This document shows, piece by piece, positions 9,901 through 17,992 of a stretch of 64,000 nt of DNA. The notes under the pieces are model-generated. The model made no database searches. It saw only the letters and a list, made by a program, of their open reading frames with translations, and was not told where the DNA came from. A program made the position numbers and the translations under genes. The DNA is from JAJEEA01 sp965116765. GTDB lineage: Bacteria > Acidobacteriota > Vicinamibacteria > Vicinamibacterales > UBA8438. Numbering within the stretch: the first letter of the stretch is position 1; every line of letters begins with the position of its first letter. Where the stretch lies: positions 310,001-374,000 of the forward strand of contig OZ220718.1 of NCBI GenBank assembly GCA_965116765.1. Direction: 5' to 3'.

Positions 9901-10393
9901 GCTCCATGCTCCCGCGCCGTTTCCGTGGCGGGGTCGGGAGAACGGCTCGGTCATGGGTGGGAACTACTGGCGCGAGAACCCGGACGGGACCTTCACGCCG
10001 ACGAGCGGGTGGACCAGCAGGGGCGGCGGCTTCTCCTGGCTCGACCTCTACCTGATGGGCTTGGCCGCCCCCGAAGAGGTGCCGGACATGTTCGTGCTTC
10101 GGAATCTCCGGGAGACCGGCGCGGGTTGGGGGGGAGCGCACGCGGCAGAGAAGGAAGTCGTGACCATGGAACAGGTGCTGGCCGCGATGGGGCCGCGAAT
10201 CCCGTCGCCGGAGTGGGCGCGCGAGACGTTCAATACCGGTTTCGTGTACTTCCTGCTCCCGGCACAGGAACCAGTCGCGGGGTTGCTGCACGAGCACGCC
10301 CGCTACCGCGACCGGGCCATAGCCCACTGGCACCACGTCACAGGGGGGCGGGGACGGCTCACGAGCGAGGTGCGCGCTCGCCGGAGCCCGTGA
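6968..10393 (+). CDS. Secreted protein with N-terminal triple-repeat module, carboxypeptidase-regulatory-like domain and two HExxH motifs
   Basis: 1141 residues. The start at 6968 has an AAGGA site seven bases upstream and begins a signal peptide ending TGAAAQ; the frame is open further upstream but without these features. The triple-repeat module is at the N-terminus here (nt 7058-7371; IKAVHFDELR, VRALHVTELR, VRAVHITELR). A carboxypeptidase-regulatory-like beta domain follows (~139-218, SFTLSGTVRDS). HEAAH at residues 359-363 and HEIGHTW at 945-951 are zincin-like motifs about 585 residues apart. A region around FGFAFSGREWGSFFVSDRG resembles beta-sandwich domains of secreted proteins. I infer an exported metallopeptidase; which motif is catalytic cannot be told. 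The next gene starts 11 bases after its stop. Confidence 0.75.
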   Translation: MSTSMCALSASARVLAAVAILATGAAAQTVWTDDPLIPGRTPIKAVHFDELRASINDLLTGCRGTAFRFTDAALTVGVTPVRALHVTELRTALDAAYTACGRPRPAWSDPALRAGATVVRAVHITELRAAVTALRNPEATSFTLSGTVRDSRANGTAVAGATVRLDTGQSTSAAADGRYRFTNLSGEVTATAAGAHHVAASVEVTMDRNRTVDFVLDHTREPPFSGTAFFPDVLRPSDPTNLGDVTYTGRGDRLIYDRRVEEWTTVDAFLFAVRIHEQELEFQVNPEFGSVDAARAEVDTYAPALGRLPAFMLSRARKVQVNAGDELFGGNWRDRSFLIHTDRGRSYIDRGIIEEVFFHEAAHVSLDGDHGAAPGWLAAQQADGGVFISAYARDFPAREDVAESILPYFAVRERPERLSAADRSAVLNAIPNRLAYFDRQRFVELQDSPITITPVTQGVSVTDRSQILVELAPEDIVAANLLDLAGRTLIFTPDGEGGYARSVLGLAWDDELGGTVRDGDQIELGFGFAFSGREWGSFFVSDRGAVTFGAPHPFSGTEPRRFGTMQQIADAFVGPPTISALYKKYAGGSVNVSSRADRAVITWMMEDVAFSVYGRRPKEPFGVQAVLHADGRVAFSYGHDPEDPDEAFRDGIAGLFPTDLRTTGVLGRGIPDRADPSLPAHLDLLETVVYSLSNPRYVLVEFTTRGPIRPVRGREAVYRLELDADQPWWSEYDRDDRDFLYGVSLKPDGRVEARWDAARPYDVEAGDNRIGLLIRLRGFPGVAASVVASTAEYDAVARTWTSGNRRSTPTVVDLPDEPDEADLSQPDPRPSSAQSEIFRYPMIRDIAEVSCRIVEVLGDEFDFFAFNSQFRVDQQQTGPAHGFAGSYPGNIKVEGIGIEGDEVPPCDTRLSNSWGYPVWMKARTVVDHGAAGRGPYDSGLTYFAHEIGHTWLAYVGYSTNGERLPLVDPDSPVHWMKGLHAPAPFPWRGRENGSVMGGNYWRENPDGTFTPTSGWTSRGGGFSWLDLYLMGLAAPEEVPDMFVLRNLRETGAGWGGAHAAEKEVVTMEQVLAAMGPRIPSPEWARETFNTGFVYFLLPAQEPVAGLLHEHARYRDRAIAHWHHVTGGRGRLTSEVRARRSP

Positions 10394-10404
10394 GGGGACG
10401 ATCC

Positions 10405-12633
10405 TTGAACAAGACGCTTCTTGCGTTGCTTCTGATCTTCGGCTTGGGGGGCTTCGGTCTGGCTCTCGACCGGGTCCGTGTAGAGACGGGTGTCGACAGG
10501 GCGGTCGCCGCGTTGGGCGTGTCGGGGGCGGGCGTCATTGTCGCGATCCTGGACCGCGGCATCGACTGGGAGAGCAACGATTTCCGCCATGACGACGGCT
10601 CGACGCGAATCGCGTACATCTTCGACCTGTCGGACGATGCCGGCGCCGACGACACGGAGAACGGCTACGGACGCGGCACCATTTACACGAGGCAGCAGAT
10701 CGATCGGGCGCTTGCCGCCGGCACGACGCTGGCAACGCGGGATGCCATCGGTCACGGGACCACGACAGCCGGCATCGCCGCGGGGAACGGGCGTAACCAT
10801 CCCGACCGGAAGTACCGCGGGGTGGCGCCGAACGCGACGATCATCGCGGTTAAGGTCGTCGGCGGAGAGGGGTCGGGAGAGCCCGACTTCTGGGACTACT
10901 CGGCGCTTCCTGTCGCCATCGACTTCGTGATCGACAAGGCGCGGGAGCTGTCGATGCCGGTGGTGATGCTGCTCAATCTCGGGTCGATCGGCGGACCGAC
11001 CGACGGCACGAGCGCGCTCGCTCGCAAGATCGACGAGACCGTCGGTCCCGGTCACCCCGGCGTGGTGTTCGTCACCGGAACCGGAGACGACGGGGTTCCC
11101 TCGAAGACGCAGAACCGCGCGGCCGGAGACGTGCCGAACGGCGGGACCGTGGACCTGCGATTCGCGCTCGACCGAGGCGCGGGTGTCCTCGAGTCGTGGT
11201 ACGACCAGAACGCGGGGTTTGCGGTGTCGATCGATACCCCGACGGGGAAGCTCGGTCCGTACCCGTCATCGCAGTTCGAGGCAGCCGGCGCCGGCGTTCG
11301 GGTCTTCCACCATCGCGGGGGAGATGACTTCTACGGTTCGGCGAACGGCAAGCGGCTGCTGCGAATCGAATTCGACGGCGCCGCCGGAGCGGGCGACTAC
11401 GTGCTGAGACTGGATCACGAAGGCAGTTCCACCGGTTCCGACATCCGCTTCGACGCCTCCCTCAACACGCCGTTCGGGGAGTCGGGCCGATTCCTGAATC
11501 ACATGACGCCGGGCAGCATCTGGGACGGCGCGACGGCGTTTCGAAACGTGACGCCCAACAGCTACGTCGTCCGCACGGAATGGACCGACATCGATGGTAT
11601 CGACCGTAGGTTGGTCGGTGAGGGCAACGTCGGCGAGCTGTGGACGGGAAGCAGCGTTGGACCGACGGTCGACGGGCGGATCGGGGTCGATGTCTCGGCC
11701 CCCGGAGACAGGATTGTCGCGACCTACGCCCCACGGTCGCTCTGGGCCACCTTCAGGAGCAATCTGATCGTGGACGGCGCTGGGCTGTACGGCATGGCGG
11801 GCGCCGTGAGCGCCGCGGCGCCGGTGGTGGCGGGCATCATCGCGCTGATGCTCGAGGTCGACCCGACGCTGGACGCCCTCTCGGTCAAGCGGATCCTGCA
11901 AGAGACGGCACGGACCGACGAGTTCACGGGGCAGACCCCGAACACGCTGTGGGGGTATGGCAAGGTGGACGCGTTCGAGGCGCTCATGGCAGCGCGGCAC
12001 GAATCCACGAACGGGAAGACCAACCGGGCTCCGCGGCCGGTGGGCTCGATTCCGGCGCAGATGCTGGCGGTCGGCGGCGGCGCTGCGTCTCTGCGAGCGG
12101 CGCAGTACTTCAACGACCCGGACGATGATGTGCTGACGTACACCGCGCGTTCCAGCAGCACGGGGGTCGTTGCCGTCTCCGTGTCGGGCAGCACGGTCAC
12201 TCTCACGCCGGTGGCCGCGGGGAGGGCGACGGTCGCCGTCACCGCCCGCGACCCCGACGGCCAGAGCGCGACGCAGTCGGTGGCGGTGACAGTGGAGGCC
12301 GCGGGTCGTAGCCGGTTCACCGATGACCCGTTGCGGCCCGGAGTGACGCCTGTCAGGGCCGTTCACTTCACGGAGCTCCGGGTGCGGATCGACGCCCGCC
12401 GGGTGGCGGCGGGGCTGGTGCCGTTCCACTGGACGGACCCCGTGCTGCGGGCGGAGGTGACGCCCGTGAGGCTCGTGCACCTGCTCGAGCTGCGCGAGGC
12501 GCTCGCCGCGGCCTACGCGGCGTCAGGGCGGCCGGTTCCACGCTGGACCGACACTGCGCCGGTCGGCGGGACGGCGCCGATCCGTGCGGTGCACGTGACG
12601 GAAATGCGCACTGCCGTGGTCGCCTTGGAGTGA
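10405..12633 (+). CDS. Subtilisin-like (S8) serine protease with Ig-like domain and triple-repeat tail
   Basis: 742 residues from a TTG start at 10405, chosen because GAGGGG lies seven bases upstream and a signal peptide follows (LLALLLIFGLGGFGLA). The S8 catalytic triad is visible: Asp50 (AILDRGIDW), His117 (GHGTTTAGIAAGN) and Ser469 (GAVSAAAPVVAG, where the family usually has GTSMAAPHVAG). After the catalytic domain there is one cadherin/Ig-like domain (NRAPRPVGSIPAQM, DDVLTYTA) and the 105-residue module (nt 12316-12630). It lies 11 bases after the preceding gene and is probably co-transcribed with it. It is an exported endopeptidase by family; substrate unknown. Confidence 0.9.
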   Translation: MNKTLLALLLIFGLGGFGLALDRVRVETGVDRAVAALGVSGAGVIVAILDRGIDWESNDFRHDDGSTRIAYIFDLSDDAGADDTENGYGRGTIYTRQQIDRALAAGTTLATRDAIGHGTTTAGIAAGNGRNHPDRKYRGVAPNATIIAVKVVGGEGSGEPDFWDYSALPVAIDFVIDKARELSMPVVMLLNLGSIGGPTDGTSALARKIDETVGPGHPGVVFVTGTGDDGVPSKTQNRAAGDVPNGGTVDLRFALDRGAGVLESWYDQNAGFAVSIDTPTGKLGPYPSSQFEAAGAGVRVFHHRGGDDFYGSANGKRLLRIEFDGAAGAGDYVLRLDHEGSSTGSDIRFDASLNTPFGESGRFLNHMTPGSIWDGATAFRNVTPNSYVVRTEWTDIDGIDRRLVGEGNVGELWTGSSVGPTVDGRIGVDVSAPGDRIVATYAPRSLWATFRSNLIVDGAGLYGMAGAVSAAAPVVAGIIALMLEVDPTLDALSVKRILQETARTDEFTGQTPNTLWGYGKVDAFEALMAARHESTNGKTNRAPRPVGSIPAQMLAVGGGAASLRAAQYFNDPDDDVLTYTARSSSTGVVAVSVSGSTVTLTPVAAGRATVAVTARDPDGQSATQSVAVTVEAAGRSRFTDDPLRPGVTPVRAVHFTELRVRIDARRVAAGLVPFHWTDPVLRAEVTPVRLVHLLELREALAAAYAASGRPVPRWTDTAPVGGTAPIRAVHVTEMRTAVVALE

Positions 12634-12711
12634 GGTCGCTCGAGCGCCGGGGCCGCGCGTCCCGCAGCCGGTGTCACCCCGCCCGCCGACGGTCTGAGGG
12701 CAGCGTAGTCG

Positions 12712-12992
12712 TCCGGTGCGGGTGACGGCGGTGTTCATCGATGACTCGCGGATGCGGATTGACGTCCCGCGCGTGAGGCACGGCTGGTCCCGTTCGGCTG
12801 GACGGGCCTGGCGCTGCGGGCGTGGTTGACCGGGGTCTGGCGCACCTGCTGGAGCCAAGTGAGGCGCTTGCCGCGGCGTACCGGCGAGGGCGTGGCCTGC
12901 GCCGCGACAGACCGACGCCGCTCCGGCGGGTGGCGAGGCATCAGGGTGACCTGCTGACGGAGTTGCGCGCCGCGGTGGCGGCGCTGGAGTGA
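12712..12992 (+). pseudogene. Decayed relic of the triple-repeat module
   Basis: The gap between the subtilase and the next metzincin (12634-13105) holds scattered but ordered matches to the module. These are a fragment like SRMRIDVPRV, then GLAHLLEPSEALAAAY-like sequence, and a perfect-looking end, ELRAAVAALE-stop, at 12959-12992. Frames shift several times, so nothing full-length can be translated. Confidence 0.7.
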
Positions 12993-13105
12993 CATGTGCA
13001 CCCGATCCAGAGCCGTCGCGGGCAGGTAGGAATCGAGCCTTGGGAGAAGTATGGCGGTCCGAGTTTCGGACCGACCCGCTCGGGGACCAGGATGTGAGGG
13101 GTGTC

Positions 13106-16090
13106 ATGACAAAAGGGCGATGGGTGGCCATCGGTTTGTTCCTGGTCGGTCAGCTCTTCATCTTGGCCGCATCGGGGGCCGCCCAGTCGGATCGTTGTCG
13201 TGTCGGGCAGGAGCTGGACCCGGGCGACTACTGTACGGTCGACATTCCCAACATCTCGGTGGGAACCAACCGCTTCGAGGTCCGGTCGGATGGCCGCGGT
13301 TGCTACGGAGGAATCTGCTCCGGCAACGCCATGAACCTGAACGGGTTCGAGGCGAGCAGGATAGCCGGTACGTCACGGTGGCGGATAGACGCTCTGCCCG
13401 GCGGAGGGACCACCAACCAGCCACCTCGTGCCACCGGTTCGGTTCCCCCGCAGACGCTGACGGTCGGCGGCGGATCGGCGTCGATGAACATGGCCCGGTA
13501 TTTCACGGACCCTGACGGGGACCGGCTGACCTACGAGGCAGGTTCGAGCCGTACGGGGGTGGCGAGGGCCTCCATGTCGGGCAGCACGGTGACGCTCTCT
13601 CCGGTTTCGGCGGGGACGGCGACGGTCACCATCACTGCCCGCGATCCCGACGGCGCGAGCGCGACCCAGGCCATCGCGGTAACGGTGAGGTCGTCGTCGA
13701 CCGGGGCATCCGACCGGGACGCCGTACTGGCCGCGCTGGTCGACTTCCGGGACGTCGACGAAGCCCAGCGGCCCTTCAGTCGAGAGGACATCGTCAACCT
13801 GCTCAGGCGCAACGACGACTCGTTGGCGCGCTTCACTTGGGAGACCTCGCGTAACCTGGTCAGCGTGGACTTCGACGTGCTGGACTGGATCACGGTCGAC
13901 AAGCAACGTACCGACTACCCGCTCGGGGGCCGCGGTGTGGTCGAGGACGCCGTCAGCGCGATCTCCTACCACGCCGACCTGAGCCAGTACGACAAAGTGC
14001 TGCTGTTCATCTTTCCGCTGGAGCAGGGGTACCCCGGGTGCCAGGCGTACCTTGGACCCGTCCGGTGGAGTACGCCGAACGGGACCTTCGAGCTGGGGGC
14101 CGCGTGGCTCAGCGGCTACGACATGGGTTGCGTGGAGAAGGGCCGCATTGCGCACGAGTACATGCACACGTTCGGCTTCGTTCACTCGTACTTGATAGGC
14201 TGCCCCAAGGAGCCGCCGGTCCCGGCCAGCCTGATCGATCCGACGGACAAGAACGACTCGTGCTTCACTTATCCCTGCGTGGATGACGACTGCAGGGAGA
14301 CGAGGCGGAGTGATTCCAGCATCATCGCCAACGCGGACTGGGATGTGCTCGGTGGGGACCACAAGTACGAGGAGCTCTTCCCGCTCCACGTCCACGCGAC
14401 GTGGCAGGCGCAAGCCGGCTGGCTGGGTGAGGACCAGGTTATCGAGGCCAACCGGGGTAGATACCGGATCACGACTCTGGAGTCGCTTGATTCCAGGCCG
14501 AAGGCGATCCGCGTGCCGTTGGGCATCGATGCACAGGGGGAGCCGGCGTACTACTGGCTTCAGACGAGAGAATTCAGCCCGTGGACCTTTGCGCTCCGGC
14601 GTTCAGTCGTCGAGGACTTGAGTCCGTGCCAGGTGGATGTTCGGCTTGAGGCGACAGGCGTATTCGGGCACGGGGGTGGGAGCTTTGATAGCAAGAACAC
14701 GTACATCTTCGACGGATACGGTATCGAACTGACGAACGGGCAGCGTCGGGAGATACTAGGCGAATCGATAGTGCGGCCGCAAAGTCCGTTCCATGATCCG
14801 TATCGAGGAATCCGCATGAAAATCGTGGATTGCGTCGAAGAGGGGGACCCAACGTCGATCGAGCTGTTGATCGAGACTACGCCGCTGACAGTCGGGCCGT
14901 CAATCGTCGCCCACCTTCATGACGAGCAGACGACAGCGACGATCACGGTGACGAACGGCGGCACGAAGCGCATCGCCATGGGGTCGGCGGCGATCGGCGG
15001 TCGCCATCCGGCCGCGTTTTCCGTGCTGTCCGACGGGTGCGGCCGGTTGCAGCCGGGTGGTTCATGCGCGGTAGTGGTGTCGTACGATGGCCGCACCGTG
15101 GGCAACCCAAACCACCATGCGGTCTTGAAGATTCCGAACGACGACGGACTCGCGCCGGAGTTGTCCGTGAGTCTGTTCGGCGAGGTTGGCCGCCCCGCCG
15201 ACGCCAATCGTCGCCCGGTGGTGTTGGAGAACCTGCCGGACCGCGGCTTCACGTCAGCGGGCACGCTGGAAGTGGACGTGTCAAGGGCGTTCGCTGACCC
15301 CGAGGGCGAAGAGTTGAGCTACACGGTGTCGTCGTCCGCGCCGCAGGTGGTGGCGACGCGCGTCGCGGGCAGCGTGGTGACCCTGATGGCGGCAAGCGAG
15401 GGCGTTGCGGCGATCGGGGTGACGGCGACGGATCCGGGCGGCCTGAGCGTGACGCAGTCGTTCGGGGTGACGGTGGGAAGGGGCAACCGGCCACCGGCTG
15501 CGGTGGGAGCATTGCCGCCGGTGACCCTGGGGATGGGCGGGGCGCCGGTGAGGGTGGACGTCGACGGCGCGTTCCGGGACCCGGACGGTGACGCCCTGAC
15601 CTATGGAGCGGCCTCCTCGGCGCCGGCCGTTGCGTCGGTGGCGGTATCGGGTAGCAGTGTGACGGTGACCCCGGTGGCGGCCGGCAGGGCGACGGTCACG
15701 GTGACTGCGACCGACGCGGGCGGTTCGAACACGACGGCGACCCAGTCGTTCGCGGTGACGGTGACGCGGCAATTCACCGACCATCCGCTGGTTCCCGGGG
15801 TGACACGGGTCAGGGCGGTGCACTTCACGGAGCTGCGGACCCGCATCGACGCGCTGCGGTCGCGCGTGGGGCTGGGGCGGTTCGCGTGGACGGATCCCGT
15901 CCTCAGGGCGGGGGTGACTCCGGTCGGGCTCGTGCATTTGCTCGAGCTGCGGGAGGCGCTGGCTGCGGCCTACGCAACGGCGCGGAGTACGCCGCCCCGG
16001 TGGACCGACGCGCTGCCGGTGGAGGGTACGACTCCCATCCGGGCGGCGCACGTGATGGAGATACGCGCCGCGTTGGTGGCGCTGGAGTGA
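13106..16090 (+). CDS. Secreted metzincin-like metalloprotease with three Ig-like domains, ASH-like domain and triple-repeat tail
   Basis: 994 residues. ATG 13106 has GAGGG five bases upstream and opens a signal peptide (VAIGLFLVGQLFILAASGAAQ). Order of parts: a Cys-containing N-terminal segment (DRCRVGQELDPGDYC); an Ig-like domain (NQPPRATGS); the protease domain with HEYMHTFGFVHS at residues 350-361, i.e. HExxHxxGxxH; an ASH/choice-of-anchor-like beta domain (~592-695, ITVTNGGTKRIAMGSAAIGG, LQPGGSCAVVVSYDG); two further Ig-like domains; and the 105-residue module (nt 15773-16087). Cysteines are frequent in the catalytic region, suiting an extracytoplasmic protein. It is a protease by motif; substrate unknown. 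Confidence 0.85.
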   Translation: MTKGRWVAIGLFLVGQLFILAASGAAQSDRCRVGQELDPGDYCTVDIPNISVGTNRFEVRSDGRGCYGGICSGNAMNLNGFEASRIAGTSRWRIDALPGGGTTNQPPRATGSVPPQTLTVGGGSASMNMARYFTDPDGDRLTYEAGSSRTGVARASMSGSTVTLSPVSAGTATVTITARDPDGASATQAIAVTVRSSSTGASDRDAVLAALVDFRDVDEAQRPFSREDIVNLLRRNDDSLARFTWETSRNLVSVDFDVLDWITVDKQRTDYPLGGRGVVEDAVSAISYHADLSQYDKVLLFIFPLEQGYPGCQAYLGPVRWSTPNGTFELGAAWLSGYDMGCVEKGRIAHEYMHTFGFVHSYLIGCPKEPPVPASLIDPTDKNDSCFTYPCVDDDCRETRRSDSSIIANADWDVLGGDHKYEELFPLHVHATWQAQAGWLGEDQVIEANRGRYRITTLESLDSRPKAIRVPLGIDAQGEPAYYWLQTREFSPWTFALRRSVVEDLSPCQVDVRLEATGVFGHGGGSFDSKNTYIFDGYGIELTNGQRREILGESIVRPQSPFHDPYRGIRMKIVDCVEEGDPTSIELLIETTPLTVGPSIVAHLHDEQTTATITVTNGGTKRIAMGSAAIGGRHPAAFSVLSDGCGRLQPGGSCAVVVSYDGRTVGNPNHHAVLKIPNDDGLAPELSVSLFGEVGRPADANRRPVVLENLPDRGFTSAGTLEVDVSRAFADPEGEELSYTVSSSAPQVVATRVAGSVVTLMAASEGVAAIGVTATDPGGLSVTQSFGVTVGRGNRPPAAVGALPPVTLGMGGAPVRVDVDGAFRDPDGDALTYGAASSAPAVASVAVSGSSVTVTPVAAGRATVTVTATDAGGSNTTATQSFAVTVTRQFTDHPLVPGVTRVRAVHFTELRTRIDALRSRVGLGRFAWTDPVLRAGVTPVGLVHLLELREALAAAYATARSTPPRWTDALPVEGTTPIRAAHVMEIRAALVALE

Positions 16091-16181
16091 GGCGATTCGG
16101 CGCCGACCTGCCGGCAGGGGCCGGTTCGCGACGAGCGATGGGCCTGCGGCAGTCGGCGGCTGGGGGTTCAGGCACCGACTA

Positions 16182-17671
16182 GCAGCCCGTGGACGAAGTC
16201 CGTTCGGTGAGCGGGCCTGCTCAAGCAGCTTGGGGGCGAGCGGCTGAGCCCCAAGAGGCGTCCGGAGCCCATTTGGCCCCCCAGAGGCCGTTCAGACGCC
16301 CCCAGAGGTCCATGAGGCGGTCGATCAGCCCGAGAATCGACGAGAAAGCCCGCCCCTGCAGGCTCCGGGGCGTACCGACGCCCGTCAGGCGACGCAGCAA
16401 CAGACCAAGGTTGCAGCCCGCCGCCTGGATGAGCACCCGCTTGCGCACATTCTCGTGGCCGCGCACCCACACCCGACGGAGACCCCCGGTCTCGTACTGG
16501 TGAGCGAAAGGCCGCTCCACCAGCTCCCCCCGGCATCGTTGGAGACGACGGCCTCGATTCCCGCGAATACGCCGACGATTCCCATACAGCGCCGACTGCG
16601 CAGCACGCTTCTCCGGCGGCGTCTCACCCGTCTTCTTGTCCTGCCAGACCCGCCGACCACGCTCCGGCTCCGCGATGTAGCTGCGTACACCAATCTCGTC
16701 AAGCGCCACCAGCGTCGCGTCGCTGTGATACCGCTTGTCGGCCACCACCTCTTCGACGCCCTCGCCGTCAGGTCGCACCGCCTCGACCTGCTCCGCCGCC
16801 TTCGTCAGCGTCTCCGGCAGCGTCGCCGTATCACCTTCCGACGCGTCCTGAACCGTCGCCGACAGGATCGCTCCCGTCTCCAGGTCGACCCCGTGCTCCG
16901 TCTTGTGGGCCAGATGGGTCCGGCCGTCCTTCATCTTCGCGATCTTCGCGTCCGGGTCCTGCGGAGACGTCCACTCGTCATTCGACGTCTTCCTGCCCTT
17001 CCGCGAACGGTCAAAACGCGCCAACTCCGCACGCGTCGGCGTCGCAATGCCGGAGGCCTCCGCCAACCCGCGTACGAACGCGTCGTACGATTCCCCCGTA
17101 TCCCGACGCTCGATGCTCCGCATCGCCGCGTTCGCTTCCAGCGTCGTCGCATCCACGCCGATCGTCTTCCCCTTCACCAGACCCGCTTCCGACAACCGCT
17201 CCAGCACCCACGTGAACACCGCCGCGTGCGTCTCCACGTCGATCAGACGCCGCGTCCGTGACAGCGTCGAGTGGTTCGGCGTCGGCTCCGTCACGTCCAG
17301 ATCCAGGAAAGCCCGCAGGCTCAGCGAATCCGCGACCCGCCACGCAATCGCGCGCTCCGATGACAGACCCTCGAAATACCCGATGAACAGAAGCCGGAAA
17401 TATCGCCCCGGTCAGACTCGGACGACCCATCCGCTCCGCGTAGAAGACCGAACACAACCCCTCCACGAAAGCGTCGAATCCCGATTTCTCCAGGATCCGA
17501 TTCAGCCGTTCGAAGAAGGGATGCCCCGCGCTCTTCGGAAGGTCCGCAGCCGTCACCCACATCGGCGGGCTCGGTCGACCCGCCGGCTTCTTGCCCATTG
17601 CCATGCCGTGAAGTCCACGGCACTCCACCACTCAGATCGACCCGGATCTGTCGACTTTCTCCACGGGCTGC
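16182..17671 (-). mobile_element. IS1182-like insertion sequence (about 1.49 kb)
   Basis: The transposase relic lies between imperfect terminal inverted repeats. 16182-16201 (GCAGCCCGTGGACGAAGTCC) pairs with the reverse complement of 17652-17671, with about 17 of 20 positions matching. I see no clear target-site duplication. The family call rests on the transposase. Confidence 0.75.
16221..17604 (-). pseudogene. IS1182-family DDE transposase, frameshifted near 17408
   Basis: The N-terminal part (MAMGKKPAGRPS, then PFFERLNRILEKSGFDAF) reads from 17604. At about 17408 the frame breaks: after GRPSLT the expected YFRLLFIGYFEGL is present only in another frame. That frame runs on to the stop at 16221 and carries the DDE-type features: GVDATTLEANAAM (first Asp), VVADKRYHSD (second Asp) and ELVERPFAHQYETGG with the catalytic Glu region. 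These are typical of the IS1182/DUF772 group. Restored, it would be about 460 residues, normal for the family. It is probably inactive unless the break is a sequencing error or a programmed shift. Confidence 0.8.
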
Positions 17672-17673
17672 AA

Positions 17674-17815
17674 GGGCGTTGCGGCAAGCACCTGCCAATC
17701 CATCCAGGGCTTTGTCGCGCATGCCCGGCGGCAGCTCGACCAGGTCGAGCGCCGTCTGTTGTGGGATGAGACGATTCCTCACGAGGATGCCGTTGAAGGA
17801 GTACGGCCGGCACGG
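17674..17815 (-). other. Possible gene fragment next to the IS end
   Basis: The minus strand encodes a stretch with normal codon use (NGILVRNRLIPQQTALDLV, then LPPGMRDKALDGL) that runs into the IS boundary. It may be the remainder of a gene the IS interrupted. No family recognised. Confidence 0.25.
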
Positions 17816-17980
17816 ACCGGCCCACGCGGGGTTCCGCCCCCGCGGCCACAGGCTGGCCGGGCCGAGGAAGAGTTGAGCGAAGAGGCAATCGGCGCGGTCG
17901 AAGAGGGCCGCGCTGACCACGCCGCCGGCCGCACCTTCACGATGGCCGAGATCAGGCGCGAGCTGGGGATCGAACCCTGA
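17759..17980 (+). CDS. Small hypothetical protein, possibly an antitoxin remnant
   Basis: 73 residues. The C-terminal half (LSEEAIGAVEEGRADHAAG, then FTMAEIRRELGI) resembles C-terminal ends of small RelB/ParD-like antitoxins. The first half is Pro/Arg-rich and may not be translated. No ribosome site is evident and no toxin follows, as the next gene is convergent. It may be the 3' end of a gene damaged by the adjacent IS. Confidence 0.3.
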   Translation: MWDETIPHEDAVEGVRPARTGPRGVPPPRPQAGRAEEELSEEAIGAVEEGRADHAAGRTFTMAEIRRELGIEP

Positions 17981-17992
17981 GCCACGGGTCGC

